From Fictibacillus phosphorivorans (GTDB taxonomy: Bacteria > Bacillota > Bacilli > Bacillales > Fictibacillaceae), in NCBI RefSeq assembly GCF_001629705.1, contig NZ_CP015378.1:3782001-3846000 (forward strand): a stretch of DNA of 64,000 bases, given 5' to 3'. Below are positions 16,507 through 25,997 of this stretch, in pieces. Position 1 is the stretch's first letter. Each line of letters begins with the position of its first letter. The position numbers and the translations under genes are program-made. Below the pieces are notes generated by a model. The model was not told the origin of the DNA. It made no database searches and was given only the letters and a program-made list of their open reading frames with translations.

Positions 16507-18822
16507 TTATTTCACCGTTACCTCAATCGGTTCAGACACTAAACTCCACTCTTCGCCTAACATTTCAAACGTATGCTTTACAAAGACTTGCGCGTTTCCT
16601 GGTGCGATGGCTTGAATCGTATTTCCTTCTACTCGGACAGCACCCGTATTGTCTTTTACATAAAGCACCGTATCAATTCGTTCTCGGTTATCCAACCGAT
16701 AACTGAGTTTCGCTTTAGCCCTTACAGTGTGAGTCTTTCCTGATTTTATGTTCAATTTTTTCACAGGTGACTCTAAATACACCGGAGATTCTGATAGCCA
16801 TTGTGAATAATCTGTAATTGGGCCGATCAAGCCTTGCTTTAGTTTGTCCACGAAAGGCTCTTCGGATCGGAACGTCCAATGCATGCTCATCACTCCGCGC
16901 TGGCGCATATATGTGATGAATTCTTCGTAGACGGTTCCATAGCTAGCGTTTAATGTCACATCGTTCAATGTTCCGTAGTCTACCATCTTTTTGGCGTTCT
17001 TCACTTTCGCTTCGTATGAAGAAGGAACAGCTGCAGAGAACAAGTAACCGATTGGCAGCTGAGGCGCAATCTCGTTCATCACCTGCATGCTGTCGAGATA
17101 AAAGCTTTGCATCACCACTTGATCCATCATTCCTTCAGCAGAAATCTCATCGATTACTTGTTGTTCGATGTCATGATCTTTCAACTCGACAAGCAGAACG
17201 ATATCTTTCCCTTTAAACGCTTGAAGAAATTCTTTGAACGTTGGTACTTTTTCTCCTGCATATTTAGGGTCATATTTAATTCCAGCATCAAGTTCTCTGA
17301 TTTCCGCCAGCGTCAGTTGATCCACAGCACCGGTTCCGTTCGTTGTTCTGTCTACGGTATTGTCATGCATGATAACAAGTTGTCCGTCTTTCGTTCGTTG
17401 CACATCTGTCTCGATCTGGTCGGCACCAAGATCAAATGCCATCTGGTAGCCTACCATTGTGTTTTCTGGTGCTAATGATGGAACACCACGGTGAGCTGAA
17501 ACGATTGGGCGCTGAATAATCGTGTTTTCCGGATATTGTGTAAAAGCTTTTTCAGCGAGCGCCGGTTGATTCGTCACAAGTCCATCCACCCCAAGATGAA
17601 TCAGTTCATGCTGATCTGCTAACTTGTCGTCACTCACACCCCAAACCGATACCATTCGGTTGTGCAGGTAATAGACAACATCTGGTGATAAATTTTTTTG
17701 TGGAAACAGAACCATCTTACTTCCACTTTCATGAACTTTATCTACGATCTGCTGCAGTCCTCTTTCATTTAATGGACCACGCTCATAAACAAGTCCTCCA
17801 CGAATTTTGGGGTTCAGACTTTTAATGGCTTTAACGATCTCTGCGTCACTTGAGATCACTTGAACGTCAGTCGTTTGCGTCTCATTTAGTGCATCAATAA
17901 TACTCTCTTCTATTCCAGCTTGTTCGATATGTAGGACTGGAATCTTCTTGTTCTTCAGTAGATTCAGCTGGTCGATCAATCGTTTGCCGTTTGCATAAAG
18001 GTTGCCATCCGTTCCTCGGTCCACTTTTAACATAGCAGAAGCCGTTGCATGCTGAAGGCTGGTTACTTTTGTTCCTGAGATTAAAGTAGGAGGATTAATA
18101 ATGTCGGTTGGCGCTTCGGTTGGAAGCAATGCACCTGAGTTTTCAACCGGAGGAAGCTCTCCAGTAAAAGATGTCAACTTAACGTTATCGTATTGTACAG
18201 TCGATCCAACAGCTTGAAACCCGATATCGCCATTCTGCCATTTAGATGCTCCTGCTGTGTCCACAACAAGTTCACCGTTCACAAACTGCTGTACACGATT
18301 CTTGCTTGCTATTACTTTTAGACGATAGCTTTTGTTGTACTGGAAGTTCTCTTTATAAAAGTTAGTTTCTGTTACGTTCCAGGTGTTCTTTTCTGTGCGC
18401 TCGGCAAATTCCATGCCGTTAAGTGCTGATGTTCCTCGTCTGACCGCAAACTGATAATACGGATAGTTCTCGTTCTGTACACGATACATGATAGAAGCCC
18501 AGCGCGTGTCTTCAACCGCTGATACAAACGTCATGTCTGCTTCGAACACATAGTTTCCGTTGTTATCATCTGCTAAAGGGACGACGACTCTTGCAGGTCT
18601 ATTCGTTGCAGCTGATTGCAGCACAAGCTTTCCATCTTGCACCTCTCCTGTTCCTTCAACCACTTTCCAGTCATTCGGCAATGTTCCATTTTGAATACCA
18701 TCAAAATTCTCGCTTACGATCACCGAATCATTCGCTGTTACCATGCTTGTTCCTTGTGGAATCACTAGACTCAATGCTAAGGCAGACGTTACGACCAATT
18801 GACGCATGAAATGAGTTTTCAC
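16507..18822 (-). CDS. Secreted glycerophosphodiester phosphodiesterase with N-terminal jelly-roll domain
   Basis: About 771 residues from GTG 18822 (AGGAGGG 11 bases upstream; GTG 18834 sits too near it). Signal peptide, then a concanavalin-like domain (NFDGIQNGTLPNDWKVVEGT to about residue 210). A degenerate TIM-barrel GDPD-like region follows (about 250-430), then an intact GDPD domain with SAHRGVPSLAPENTMVGYQM, DLGADQIETDVQRTKDG and MHDNTVDRTTNGTG holding the metal and catalytic His/Glu. A beta-rich tail ends it. It hydrolyses glycerophosphodiesters to glycerol-3-phosphate and an alcohol outside the cell. It is divergent from a GlpP-type regulator, and an ABC transporter and phosphatase lie beyond it, which suggests a shared pathway. 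Confidence 0.9.
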   Translation of the reverse strand: MKTHFMRQLVVTSALALSLVIPQGTSMVTANDSVIVSENFDGIQNGTLPNDWKVVEGTGEVQDGKLVLQSAATNRPARVVVPLADDNNGNYVFEADMTFVSAVEDTRWASIMYRVQNENYPYYQFAVRRGTSALNGMEFAERTEKNTWNVTETNFYKENFQYNKSYRLKVIASKNRVQQFVNGELVVDTAGASKWQNGDIGFQAVGSTVQYDNVKLTSFTGELPPVENSGALLPTEAPTDIINPPTLISGTKVTSLQHATASAMLKVDRGTDGNLYANGKRLIDQLNLLKNKKIPVLHIEQAGIEESIIDALNETQTTDVQVISSDAEIVKAIKSLNPKIRGGLVYERGPLNERGLQQIVDKVHESGSKMVLFPQKNLSPDVVYYLHNRMVSVWGVSDDKLADQHELIHLGVDGLVTNQPALAEKAFTQYPENTIIQRPIVSAHRGVPSLAPENTMVGYQMAFDLGADQIETDVQRTKDGQLVIMHDNTVDRTTNGTGAVDQLTLAEIRELDAGIKYDPKYAGEKVPTFKEFLQAFKGKDIVLLVELKDHDIEQQVIDEISAEGMMDQVVMQSFYLDSMQVMNEIAPQLPIGYLFSAAVPSSYEAKVKNAKKMVDYGTLNDVTLNASYGTVYEEFITYMRQRGVMSMHWTFRSEEPFVDKLKQGLIGPITDYSQWLSESPVYLESPVKKLNIKSGKTHTVRAKAKLSYRLDNRERIDTVLYVKDNTGAVRVEGNTIQAIAPGNAQVFVKHTFEMLGEEWSLVSEPIEVTVK

Positions 18823-19000
18823 GTTACTAAACACCCTCCTGAAATAATAGTTTGTGAAACACTGAGCAAAAAGACCTAGTTCACCTCCTTAAAAGACTTT
18901 AAATAAGTCATGAGTACCGTGCATTTCTTCAAACATATGGTAAACTCTTCATAGATAAATAGTATAAATATTCAAAAAATGAATACGGGGTGAGAAGGAT

Positions 19001-19564
19001 ATGGAACTTGTTAATATGGTAGAATCACAGATTATCGCATCGATTAAAGATCAGAAAGATATTGATAAAGCGATTAAAAGTTCAGCAAACATTGCTTTTC
19101 TTTTAACAGGGGACATCTCAACTGTTGAAAATTATATTAATCAGCTTCGTGAAGCAGGTATGTATATTTTCATTCATCTCGATTTTATGGAGGGCTTGTC
19201 CAATTCTAGAAGTGCTGTTAAATACATTGCGGACGTGTTAAAACCAACCGGCATCATCACTACGAAAATCAACATGATCAAGTATGCGAAAGAAGAAGGA
19301 CTGCTTACCATTCAACGGATTTTCTTAATTGATCGTGCTGCCATACAAAAAGGCATTGAGATGGTCAAATCGTGCAAGCCAGATGCTGTAGAAGTGCTGC
19401 CTGGATTGATGCCGAAAGTGATCGACCAGCTGTCGCGCCAGCTCAAGCTTCCTCTTATTGTTGGCGGTTTGATTCAAGAGAAAGAGGATATTCTACTAGC
19501 CCTTGAAGCTGGAGCGCTCGCTGTGTCGTCAGGCGATCCTCGTATGTGGAAATTCGATCTATAA
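19001..19564 (+). CDS. glpP: GlpP-family glycerol-3-phosphate-responsive antiterminator
   Basis: 187 residues, soluble. Characteristic blocks: ANIAFLLTGDISTV, YIFIHLDFMEGLSNSR, GIITTKINMIKYAKEEGL, DAVEVLPGLMPKVI, PLIVGGLIQEKEDI. GlpP binds glycerol-3-phosphate and prevents termination in leader RNAs. In B. subtilis it sits next to glpFKD; here those genes are absent from the window. It lies instead between a secreted GDPD and a phosphatase/ABC operon whose leader has a strong terminator. It overlaps the convergent phosphatase gene by 6 bases. Confidence 0.92.
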   Translation: MELVNMVESQIIASIKDQKDIDKAIKSSANIAFLLTGDISTVENYINQLREAGMYIFIHLDFMEGLSNSRSAVKYIADVLKPTGIITTKINMIKYAKEEGLLTIQRIFLIDRAAIQKGIEMVKSCKPDAVEVLPGLMPKVIDQLSRQLKLPLIVGGLIQEKEDILLALEAGALAVSSGDPRMWKFDL

Positions 19565-20335
19565 ATTTACTACTTCTTTAATACTACCAAGTACATAGGA
19601 CGGCTTGTATAAAGATTTTGTTAACATTTCTTGATTTGTCACACCTGTCATCACAAGGACAGACTGCAATCCATTCTCGATACCCATTCGGATATCGGTC
19701 TCAAGCCGGTCACCGACCATATAGCACTGAGAAGGATCTAGTTTCAGAACTTGAGAGACTACGTATTCTGCCATCCATTTGGAAGGTTTTCCTGTGATTG
19801 ACTCGATCCTCTGACCGGTCACACCTTCTAGGGCTCCGATCATGGCACCACAGTCAGGAATCTCTCCACCAAGGACGGGACAGGTTCGATCTGGGTTCGT
19901 GGCAATAATCGTCGCTTTGTTAAGCCATGCTTGAAAAGCTAGATTGATTTTTTCATAGCTGAACTGACGGTCCCAGCCGAGCACGACAAACTTTGCTTGC
20001 TTTGCGTCAAACGTGATGGGGATGCCTTCGTCTTCTAGTTCTTCTAAAAGCGGCTGCTCGCCAATCACTAGTGCGGCTTCTCCAGTCTCTAATGCTTCTT
20101 TTAAATATTTTGCGGTAATGAAGTTCGAGTTGATCACTTCATCCAACTCCACTTCTATACCTAACTTTCGAAGTTTTTGAACATAATCCATGCGGGTTGA
20201 TATGGATTTGTTCGTTAAATAAACGACCTTATCTCCCCGCTGTTTGAGGGCGGCAATTGCTTCTGCCGCACCCTCAATCATCACTTCATCTAAATAAACC
20301 GTTCCATCCAAATCAAAAATAAATCCTCTAGTCAA
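19559..20335 (-). CDS. HAD-IIA family phosphatase (AraL/NagD/PGP-like)
   Basis: About 258 residues. I choose TTG 20335 because GGAGGAAG lies 5-7 bases before it; the longer ATG frame at 20356 places that site inside the coding region. Motif I FDLDGTVY (Asp8, Asp10), motif II YLTNKS, the C2-type cap, and MVGDRLETDIRMG with the acidic pair are all present, so it should be active. HAD-IIA enzymes dephosphorylate small phosphates, including glycerol-3-phosphate in the PGP branch. It is the last gene of the ABC operon. I infer release of phosphate from an imported phosphoester. Confidence 0.85.
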   Translation of the reverse strand: MTRGFIFDLDGTVYLDEVMIEGAAEAIAALKQRGDKVVYLTNKSISTRMDYVQKLRKLGIEVELDEVINSNFITAKYLKEALETGEAALVIGEQPLLEELEDEGIPITFDAKQAKFVVLGWDRQFSYEKINLAFQAWLNKATIIATNPDRTCPVLGGEIPDCGAMIGALEGVTGQRIESITGKPSKWMAEYVVSQVLKLDPSQCYMVGDRLETDIRMGIENGLQSVLVMTGVTNQEMLTKSLYKPSYVLGSIKEVVNL

Positions 20336-20357
20336 TGTTCTTCCTCCACCATCCATC

Positions 20358-22058
20358 TTATAGTTGATTTTTTGAAATGCGGTTTGCTATCGCTTGCAGA
20401 ATTAACACGATTATGACAAGAACAACAGACATCGCAGCAGCTGTGTAGTATTCACCGCGCAGTATGTTTTGGAATATAGCTAGACTCATTGGTGCCCAGT
20501 CTGCAGGCGCTAATAATATAGATATACTCGTTTCTTTAATAACGGTGATAAAAACAAGAATGGATCCGGCTGCAATTCCTGGCAGCATCAATGGCCCGAT
20601 GATTGTAATCGCTGCTGTTAACGGTGTTGCACCTAAGTTAACCGCCGCTTCTTCAATATCTTGCTTGATTGCACGCATCGTACCCATCGTCGATCGAACC
20701 ATGTACGGAAGCCTTCTGATCGTATAGGCGACAATCAACAGAAGTGCCGTTCCTGTCAGGTGAAGAGGTGCTGTGTTAAACGTTTGGATGAGTGCGATAC
20801 CAAACGCGATACCTGGAACTACGAGTGGGATCGACGTCATGAAATCAAGTTTAGAAGAGTTCTGTCTGACAACAAAATACGATACGAATGTAGCGATGAT
20901 CACACTCAGGATTAAAGCACCAAGCGCAAGGACGATCGAATTCTGGATGTTGCCCATTGAGCTTGTGAAAATGGTTTGATAGTGTGATAGCGTGTAACCG
21001 TTCGGAAGTGGATTCTTTCCCCATGTTGTTGCAAGAGATTGCAGCACGATGGATAACATCGCAAGCACCGGAATGATGACAATGGCTAAAGAATAAACAG
21101 ACAACGTGCGCGTTAATCCTTTTGCATCATTCAGCTTCTGTTGCTTCGGTTTTCCAGAAACAGATCCATAGTTCTTTCCTTTTGTAAAAAGGTGCTGCAG
21201 CCAAAAGAAAAACGCTGCTACGAGTACCATGATGACAGTCAGTATTGCCGCACCACCCCAGTTGAAGAAACCTGCAATCTCACGGTATGCCTCAACAACG
21301 AGCAAGTTCAGATCTTTAGGAGCGAGAATGATCGGTGTCCCAAAATCTGAGAACGAAACGGTGAAAATTAATAGTGCACTCGAGATCACACCTGGAATCG
21401 CAAGCGGAAACGTAACAAAAATAAAGGTAAACCAATTTCTTGCACCTAAGTTCAGCGATGCTTCTTCAAGCGAGATGTCACTCACTTTAAACGCTGCCAC
21501 CATCGGCCAAAGCGCATACGGAAAAAAGAAGAAAACTTGGACGAGCATGATTCCAGCAATGGAATACGGATCGAGCAGCATCCCTTCCCCGCCAAGAGAG
21601 TTGTAGATGTACGTCACCCATCCTGCACGGCCGAACATGATGATGATCGCATAGGCTGAGATAAACGTTGGAACGATTAGTGGAATCGTACATAGTGCTG
21701 CAATCGTCCTTTTGAAAGGCATCGTCGTACGCGCGATACCATAAGCAATTGGTATACACATCACGATGACGATCAATGAGACGAGAATGGCGAGCTCTAA
21801 GCTATTTTGAACCGCTGAAAAGTATGTTTTGTTCGTGAAAATCTTTTCGTAGTTATCAAACGACGCTGAACTAAATTTTTCAATGGTCGATTGTAAGATG
21901 TTTGAATTGGTGATTGAACCGAGCAGATTGATAGGTTGACCTGTGAAGCTGACTAAGAATACCGAAACAAGAGGCAACAACAGAAAAACACCAAAGAAAA
22001 GATAGATCAATACTTTTACAAAGGTGAGTTCGTTAAAAGAACTGAGACGGTTCTTCAT
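20358..22058 (-). CDS. ABC transporter permease, fused double-domain (Fe3+/2-aminoethylphosphonate type)
   Basis: 566 residues with about 12 membrane helices in two homologous BPD_transp_1 halves joined near residue 300. Both EAA-like loops are visible (EEASLNLGARNWFTFIFVTF and EEAAVNLGATPLTAAITIIG). This fused layout is typical of ferric-iron FbpB and aminoethylphosphonate permeases. It overlaps the ATPase gene by 4 bases. Neighbour genes (GDPD, GlpP, HAD) favour a phosphorus-containing substrate over iron, but the substrate cannot be read from sequence. Confidence 0.88.
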   Translation of the reverse strand: MKNRLSSFNELTFVKVLIYLFFGVFLLLPLVSVFLVSFTGQPINLLGSITNSNILQSTIEKFSSASFDNYEKIFTNKTYFSAVQNSLELAILVSLIVIVMCIPIAYGIARTTMPFKRTIAALCTIPLIVPTFISAYAIIIMFGRAGWVTYIYNSLGGEGMLLDPYSIAGIMLVQVFFFFPYALWPMVAAFKVSDISLEEASLNLGARNWFTFIFVTFPLAIPGVISSALLIFTVSFSDFGTPIILAPKDLNLLVVEAYREIAGFFNWGGAAILTVIMVLVAAFFFWLQHLFTKGKNYGSVSGKPKQQKLNDAKGLTRTLSVYSLAIVIIPVLAMLSIVLQSLATTWGKNPLPNGYTLSHYQTIFTSSMGNIQNSIVLALGALILSVIIATFVSYFVVRQNSSKLDFMTSIPLVVPGIAFGIALIQTFNTAPLHLTGTALLLIVAYTIRRLPYMVRSTMGTMRAIKQDIEEAAVNLGATPLTAAITIIGPLMLPGIAAGSILVFITVIKETSISILLAPADWAPMSLAIFQNILRGEYYTAAAMSVVLVIIVLILQAIANRISKNQL

Positions 22059-23185
22059 ATTAACAACACCCTCTCAGGATCGATGGTTAACTGCACCCTC
22101 TCTCCTTCTGTTAAGATCGCCTCACCTGGAACAAACGTAGTATCCACGACTAGCTGGTATTCTTCTACTTGAATGTCGTAGCGAACGATCGAACCAAGAT
22201 AAGTGGAAACGAGTACCGTTCCTTCAATAATGTTGGTTAATTCGTCAGAACTGATCGTCCCCGGTTTGAACGCTTTAATGTTTTCAGGACGCACGATCAC
22301 GTTCACTTCTTTTTGCTGTACATGATTTGTTGATTTAATGAGAAAGCCATGGCCTTTTACAACCGAATAGCCATTCTCTTCCCCAACTACCGTCCCTTTT
22401 AAGACGTTTGATGTCCCGACAAAATTCGCGATGAACGGTGTAGAAGGTTTACTATAGAGCTCAATCGGCGTTCCGATCTGCTTCACTTCCCCACTATCCA
22501 TAACCGCAACTCTGTCTGCCATACTCATTGCTTCTTCTTGGTCATGTGTAACAAATATGGTTGTGATACCAAGGTCTTGTTGAATGCGGCGAATCGTATT
22601 CCGCATCGAGTGGCGTAGCTTTTGATCGAGGTTCGACAACGGTTCATCCATTAAAAGAACAGCCGGTTCCATAACAAGAGCTCTAGCAAGTGCCACACGC
22701 TGCTGCTGACCGCCAGACAGTTCACTTGTGAGGCGAGTGGCGTGCTTATCAAGTTCCACGTATTGAAGGATTTCCATTACCTTTTGTTCGATCGGCTTCG
22801 GATACTTCCCTAGTTTTCTGTTAAGCAGCCGTAAATAGATCGGAAGCTTAGCCGCCATATTGCTTGAGTTGAGCTGTTTAATGTTTAAGCTGTATGCAAC
22901 ATTTTCAAATACGTTCATATGTGGAAATAGCGCATAGCTTTGGAACACCATCCCACAGTTTCTTTTGTTCGGAGGAATATGGTTTACTTTTGTCTCTCCG
23001 ATTTGAATCATTCCTGATGTTGGTTGTTCAAACCCTGCAATACAACGCATCGTTGTCGTTTTGCCGCAACCTGATGGTCCAAGAAGAGCGAAGAACTCGC
23101 CTTCTCGGATATCTAGATTAACGTTCTTTAGAGCATGAACACCTGAAAACTCTTTTGTTAGCTCTGAAACTTTGACTGAACCCAT
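22055..23185 (-). CDS. ABC transporter ATP-binding protein (PotA/FbpC type)
   Basis: 376 residues. Walker A GPSGCGKTT, Q-loop, signature LSGGQQQRVALARALV, Walker B LLMDEPLSNLD, and H-loop FVTHDQ are intact. A C-terminal TOBE-like regulatory domain follows (about 280-376). An insert of about 25 residues between Q-loop and signature (YLRLLNRKLGKYPKP) is unusual. It powers import together with the fused permease and the lipoprotein on either side. Confidence 0.92.
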   Translation of the reverse strand: MGSVKVSELTKEFSGVHALKNVNLDIREGEFFALLGPSGCGKTTTMRCIAGFEQPTSGMIQIGETKVNHIPPNKRNCGMVFQSYALFPHMNVFENVAYSLNIKQLNSSNMAAKLPIYLRLLNRKLGKYPKPIEQKVMEILQYVELDKHATRLTSELSGGQQQRVALARALVMEPAVLLMDEPLSNLDQKLRHSMRNTIRRIQQDLGITTIFVTHDQEEAMSMADRVAVMDSGEVKQIGTPIELYSKPSTPFIANFVGTSNVLKGTVVGEENGYSVVKGHGFLIKSTNHVQQKEVNVIVRPENIKAFKPGTISSDELTNIIEGTVLVSTYLGSIVRYDIQVEEYQLVVDTTFVPGEAILTEGERVQLTIDPERVLLI

Positions 23186-23207
23186 TCTCGACCACCCCTA
23201 ATGTGTA

Positions 23208-24245
23208 TTACTGAAATTTCTCTTTCCACTCGTTTCTTACACGGTCATAGTTCTCATTCACCCAATCGATATCTAGATCTACGGCATGAGATTTTACTTT
23301 TTCAAGTGTAAGAGGTGTTTTGGATTCCACATCTGGATTGATCGGGATATGGTACCAGTTTGCTAGAATTTGTTGACCCTCTTTTGATAATAAGAAATCG
23401 ATCAGCTTCTTCCCGCCTTCAGGATTCGGACCGCCTTCCACGATAGACACTGGGTTAACTAGGATCGGCGTCTTATCCGGTACTACAAAGTCCACACTCT
23501 CTCCTTTGGCTTTTTGCTCGTATGCCATGAAGTCGAATCCTACACCAATGTGTGCTTCACCCATAGATACTGCTTTTGTTGGAGCAGAGCCTGAATCTGG
23601 CATAGAGTTCGCTTGGTCTACTAGCTTCTTAAAGTAGTCCCAGCCTTCCGCTTCACCGCGCTGCATCATCTGGTTTAAAACCATAAGTGTTGCCGTACCT
23701 GATGCTGCCGGATTGGAGAACTGAATCTTCCCTTTCCATTTAGGATCAAGCAGGTCATCCCAAGTCTTTGGCGCTTCATCCGCTTTTACAAGGTCCGTGT
23801 TATAAGCAAAACCGAGTACAAATACTTCAACACCAACATACTTACCATCTTCATGCTTCACTTTAATTCCGTCTTCCACCGTATCCCAATCTTTTGCAAA
23901 GTCAGGGATGTATTTTCCGACAATCCCTTTGTCTACAGCCGCTTCAAACGGAAGGATTCCTCCCCCTCCGTACCAAACATCACCTTGAGGATTATCTTTT
24001 TCCGCCATCATGCGGTTCACGAGTACGTTCGTACCCGCATACTGAACGTTAACTGAGCCATCATGAAGCTCTTCAAATTTCTGTCCAAGTTCCTTCGTCA
24101 TATCAGGAGTCTCAGGAGAGTAGAATGTAATTTCCCCTTTTCCATCTCCTCCACCAGAATCTTGATCACCCGCACATGCCGTGAGTAAGAGTATACTCAT
24201 CATTAAAAATACAGAAGTAAAAATTGAAAAAGACCTTTTCATCAT
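23208..24245 (-). CDS. ABC transporter substrate-binding lipoprotein (Fe3+/phosphonate-like family)
   Basis: 345 residues. Lipobox LLLTACAGD with lipidated Cys24, then a Gly/Asp-rich linker. The mature part follows the AfuA/FbpA-like binding-protein pattern (ITFYSPETPDMTKELGQKFE, GDVWYGGGG, PKTWDDLLDPKWKGKI). The tyrosine pair that binds iron in FbpA is not apparent to me. Family members bind iron, 2-aminoethylphosphonate or phosphoesters. First gene of the operon, behind an attenuator-like leader. Confidence 0.88.
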   Translation of the reverse strand: MMKRSFSIFTSVFLMMSILLLTACAGDQDSGGGDGKGEITFYSPETPDMTKELGQKFEELHDGSVNVQYAGTNVLVNRMMAEKDNPQGDVWYGGGGILPFEAAVDKGIVGKYIPDFAKDWDTVEDGIKVKHEDGKYVGVEVFVLGFAYNTDLVKADEAPKTWDDLLDPKWKGKIQFSNPAASGTATLMVLNQMMQRGEAEGWDYFKKLVDQANSMPDSGSAPTKAVSMGEAHIGVGFDFMAYEQKAKGESVDFVVPDKTPILVNPVSIVEGGPNPEGGKKLIDFLLSKEGQQILANWYHIPINPDVESKTPLTLEKVKSHAVDLDIDWVNENYDRVRNEWKEKFQ

Positions 24246-24284
24246 TCAACCCCCTATAAGTGTATGATCGATTTTTCGGCAAAG

Positions 24285-24350
24285 AAAAAAGAGAAGAAAC
24301 ACCAATGTAAACCCTTTCAAAAGAAAGGATTACAAATTGGGTTTCTTCTC
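24285..24350 (-). terminator. Leader attenuator in front of the ABC operon, candidate GlpP target
   Basis: On the minus strand GAGAAGAAAC (24350-24341) pairs with GTTTCTTCTC (24300-24291); inside, CCAA/TTGG and CCTTTC/GAAAGG continue the stem, and T6 follows. The hairpin lies within the leader, about 27 bases after the predicted transcription start and 40 bases before the first start codon. Such a terminator needs an antiterminator to express the operon, and a GlpP-family gene lies 4.7 kb away. Confidence 0.85.
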
Positions 24351-24383
24351 ATGGTCTCTTCCCGTCCATATTCGATTACTATC

Positions 24384-24411
24384 ATTATACAAAATTATCT
24401 GAATTTTACAA
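24384..24411 (-). promoter_or_regulatory. Sigma-A promoter of the ABC operon
   Basis: On the minus strand TTGTAA (24411-24406), 16 bases, TATAAT (24389-24384). The start of transcription should be near 24377, just upstream of the leader hairpin. Confidence 0.7.
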
Positions 24412-24490
24412 CCATTTTGAAATAAAAAATTTACAATTTCTTTACAATGGTAGGAAATTATTGTTTAAAACCTATCTAGTGGTTTTTATT

Positions 24491-25042
24491 TTAGATTCCT
24501 TTTATATAAGCCAATTCCATCTCGATCTTGCTCTTTTTCATCGTAATCTCGTCAATCGTTTTTGTATCCACTGGAAACTCAGTATGATGCTCTAGATAAT
24601 ATTTTAATTTTAAGAAATTGCTTAACGGAAATTCATATTGAACCCACATCTCTTTATACCCGACGATTCCATATTCTAAAAGAAGCTGTTCACTTATATC
24701 AACCCAAGCTTTAAGGAACTCATCATATGAATACTGGAATTTTATATCTATCTCGGGATTCGATCTTTCATCTTCATAATGATAGAGTTCAATCTCCATT
24801 TGATTTTTACCTAGGTACTTAAACTTCCATTCTGTTTCTTGAGGCTCAGCATCCCATCTCGCACTAGCACCATCTTCTAGATAGCATTCTTCTGTGTATA
24901 TGGGGTTGATGTTCAATAGAGCCTCTAGAATTTCGCCAAGTGCGTCTGTTAAGTAACCTGGCCAGAACGTATACTTTTTATCATTTAATACGAAAACACA
25001 CTCTGCCCATCCAGTACCTGTTAATTGATAATCAATTTTCAT
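24491..25042 (-). CDS. Unknown acidic protein, possible immunity-type gene
   Basis: 183 residues, soluble, rich in Glu, Tyr and Trp (for example EWKFKYLGKNQMEIELYHYE). No motif I can name. It heads a run of small same-strand genes with poor mutual similarity, a pattern common in orphan toxin-immunity islands, but there is no toxin gene in the window, so this is only a suggestion from context. Confidence 0.6.
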   Translation of the reverse strand: MKIDYQLTGTGWAECVFVLNDKKYTFWPGYLTDALGEILEALLNINPIYTEECYLEDGASARWDAEPQETEWKFKYLGKNQMEIELYHYEDERSNPEIDIKFQYSYDEFLKAWVDISEQLLLEYGIVGYKEMWVQYEFPLSNFLKLKYYLEHHTEFPVDTKTIDEITMKKSKIEMELAYIKGI

Positions 25043-25070
25043 AAATAGTCTCCCTTAACCTTGGTTCGTA

Positions 25071-25445
25071 TCAGTCATTCATTTGATCGATTATTTCTTT
25101 TATTTCTTTACGCGTTTGAACCATCGTGTCTTTCTCACTCGGGAAAATAGCAGCTGCACCACCGTCTTCTTCAAGATCAACAAGTAAGTGATCTATAAAC
25201 TGAGAAAGCGGCATGTTGAACGCTTTATATGATTTCTTAAGATTTGCAGCTTCCATTTCAGCAAAACTTCGACTTGGCCAAACAGGTAACAAAAACTCAT
25301 AATCTTCATCACCTTCCGTAACGAATAGATCGCCATGCTTGTTCTCCAATAGCCATACCTGTTCATCGGTCGCCACCATGCTATAAAAATAAACAAGCCG
25401 CTTTTCGGCAGGACGGTTTAACATTATTTTTTTTATAAATTTCAT
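25071..25445 (-). CDS. DUF2750-like protein
   Basis: 124 residues. The block MVATDEQVWLLENKHGDLFV and FLLPVWPSRSFAEMEA follows the DUF2750 pattern (a short Trp-rich domain of unknown function often found beside immunity genes). Start ATG 25445 has a GGAGGAAC-type site upstream. Located between two unknown small genes on the same strand. Confidence 0.6.
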   Translation of the reverse strand: MKFIKKIMLNRPAEKRLVYFYSMVATDEQVWLLENKHGDLFVTEGDEDYEFLLPVWPSRSFAEMEAANLKKSYKAFNMPLSQFIDHLLVDLEEDGGAAAIFPSEKDTMVQTRKEIKEIIDQMND

Positions 25446-25463
25446 TTAGTTGTTCCTCCTTAT

Positions 25464-25892
25464 TTAGAAATCTTCAACAAATAGCCCTAAATTCTGTATG
25501 GATTGAAAGATTGGATTTAATGGAATATGCGAATGAACACTCATCAAATAATCATAACCGATAAACAGCTTGCATTTTCTTGGATAAAAAACCGCCGAGC
25601 CCAAGTCCTCTCTTAGTTGTAATCTACAATGTTTGTCTATATGCTCATAGGTTATTTTCTCGTTGTTGTTAGTTGAGAAATAATAATGCAGCAAGTCATT
25701 TGGGTACAATTCCATATAGGCATTTATTTGTGTTAGAAACTGATCATCCTTGAAACTTTTTATGATATTTCTCGCATGTAAATGTGGAAGATTTAAAAAA
25801 TCCATTGTTAGATGTACAGCTTTTATGTAAGAGTCCTCTGTTTTTTTGTACATTTCTATCGTTAGTTCTTGATTTTCAATTTCCAATATCAC
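25464..25892 (-). CDS. Unknown small protein
   Basis: 142 residues, soluble, with MILEIENQELTIEMYKK at the start and a helical, Leu/His/Asn-rich body. No recognisable domain. 18 bases separate it from the DUF2750-like gene, so they are probably co-transcribed. Confidence 0.6.
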   Translation of the reverse strand: MILEIENQELTIEMYKKTEDSYIKAVHLTMDFLNLPHLHARNIIKSFKDDQFLTQINAYMELYPNDLLHYYFSTNNNEKITYEHIDKHCRLQLREDLGSAVFYPRKCKLFIGYDYLMSVHSHIPLNPIFQSIQNLGLFVEDF

Positions 25893-25997
25893 TTATGCTC
25901 GTCCAATCATCGCGGGTAAAACATCCTTCAGCATCCCGGAATAATGGATTGTATCTTGTCACTCGGTATTTGTGCATTTTGTCACTTATCAATAGAA

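Noticed and set aside
16374..16706. Plus-strand frame of 110 residues
   Set aside because: Antisense to the end of the GDPD gene and its terminator; no ribosome binding site.
18835..19000. GlpP-dependent leader terminator before the GDPD gene
   Set aside because: Only a 5-bp GACTT/AAGTC stem with T4 is present, much weaker than the ABC operon attenuator, so I do not claim it.
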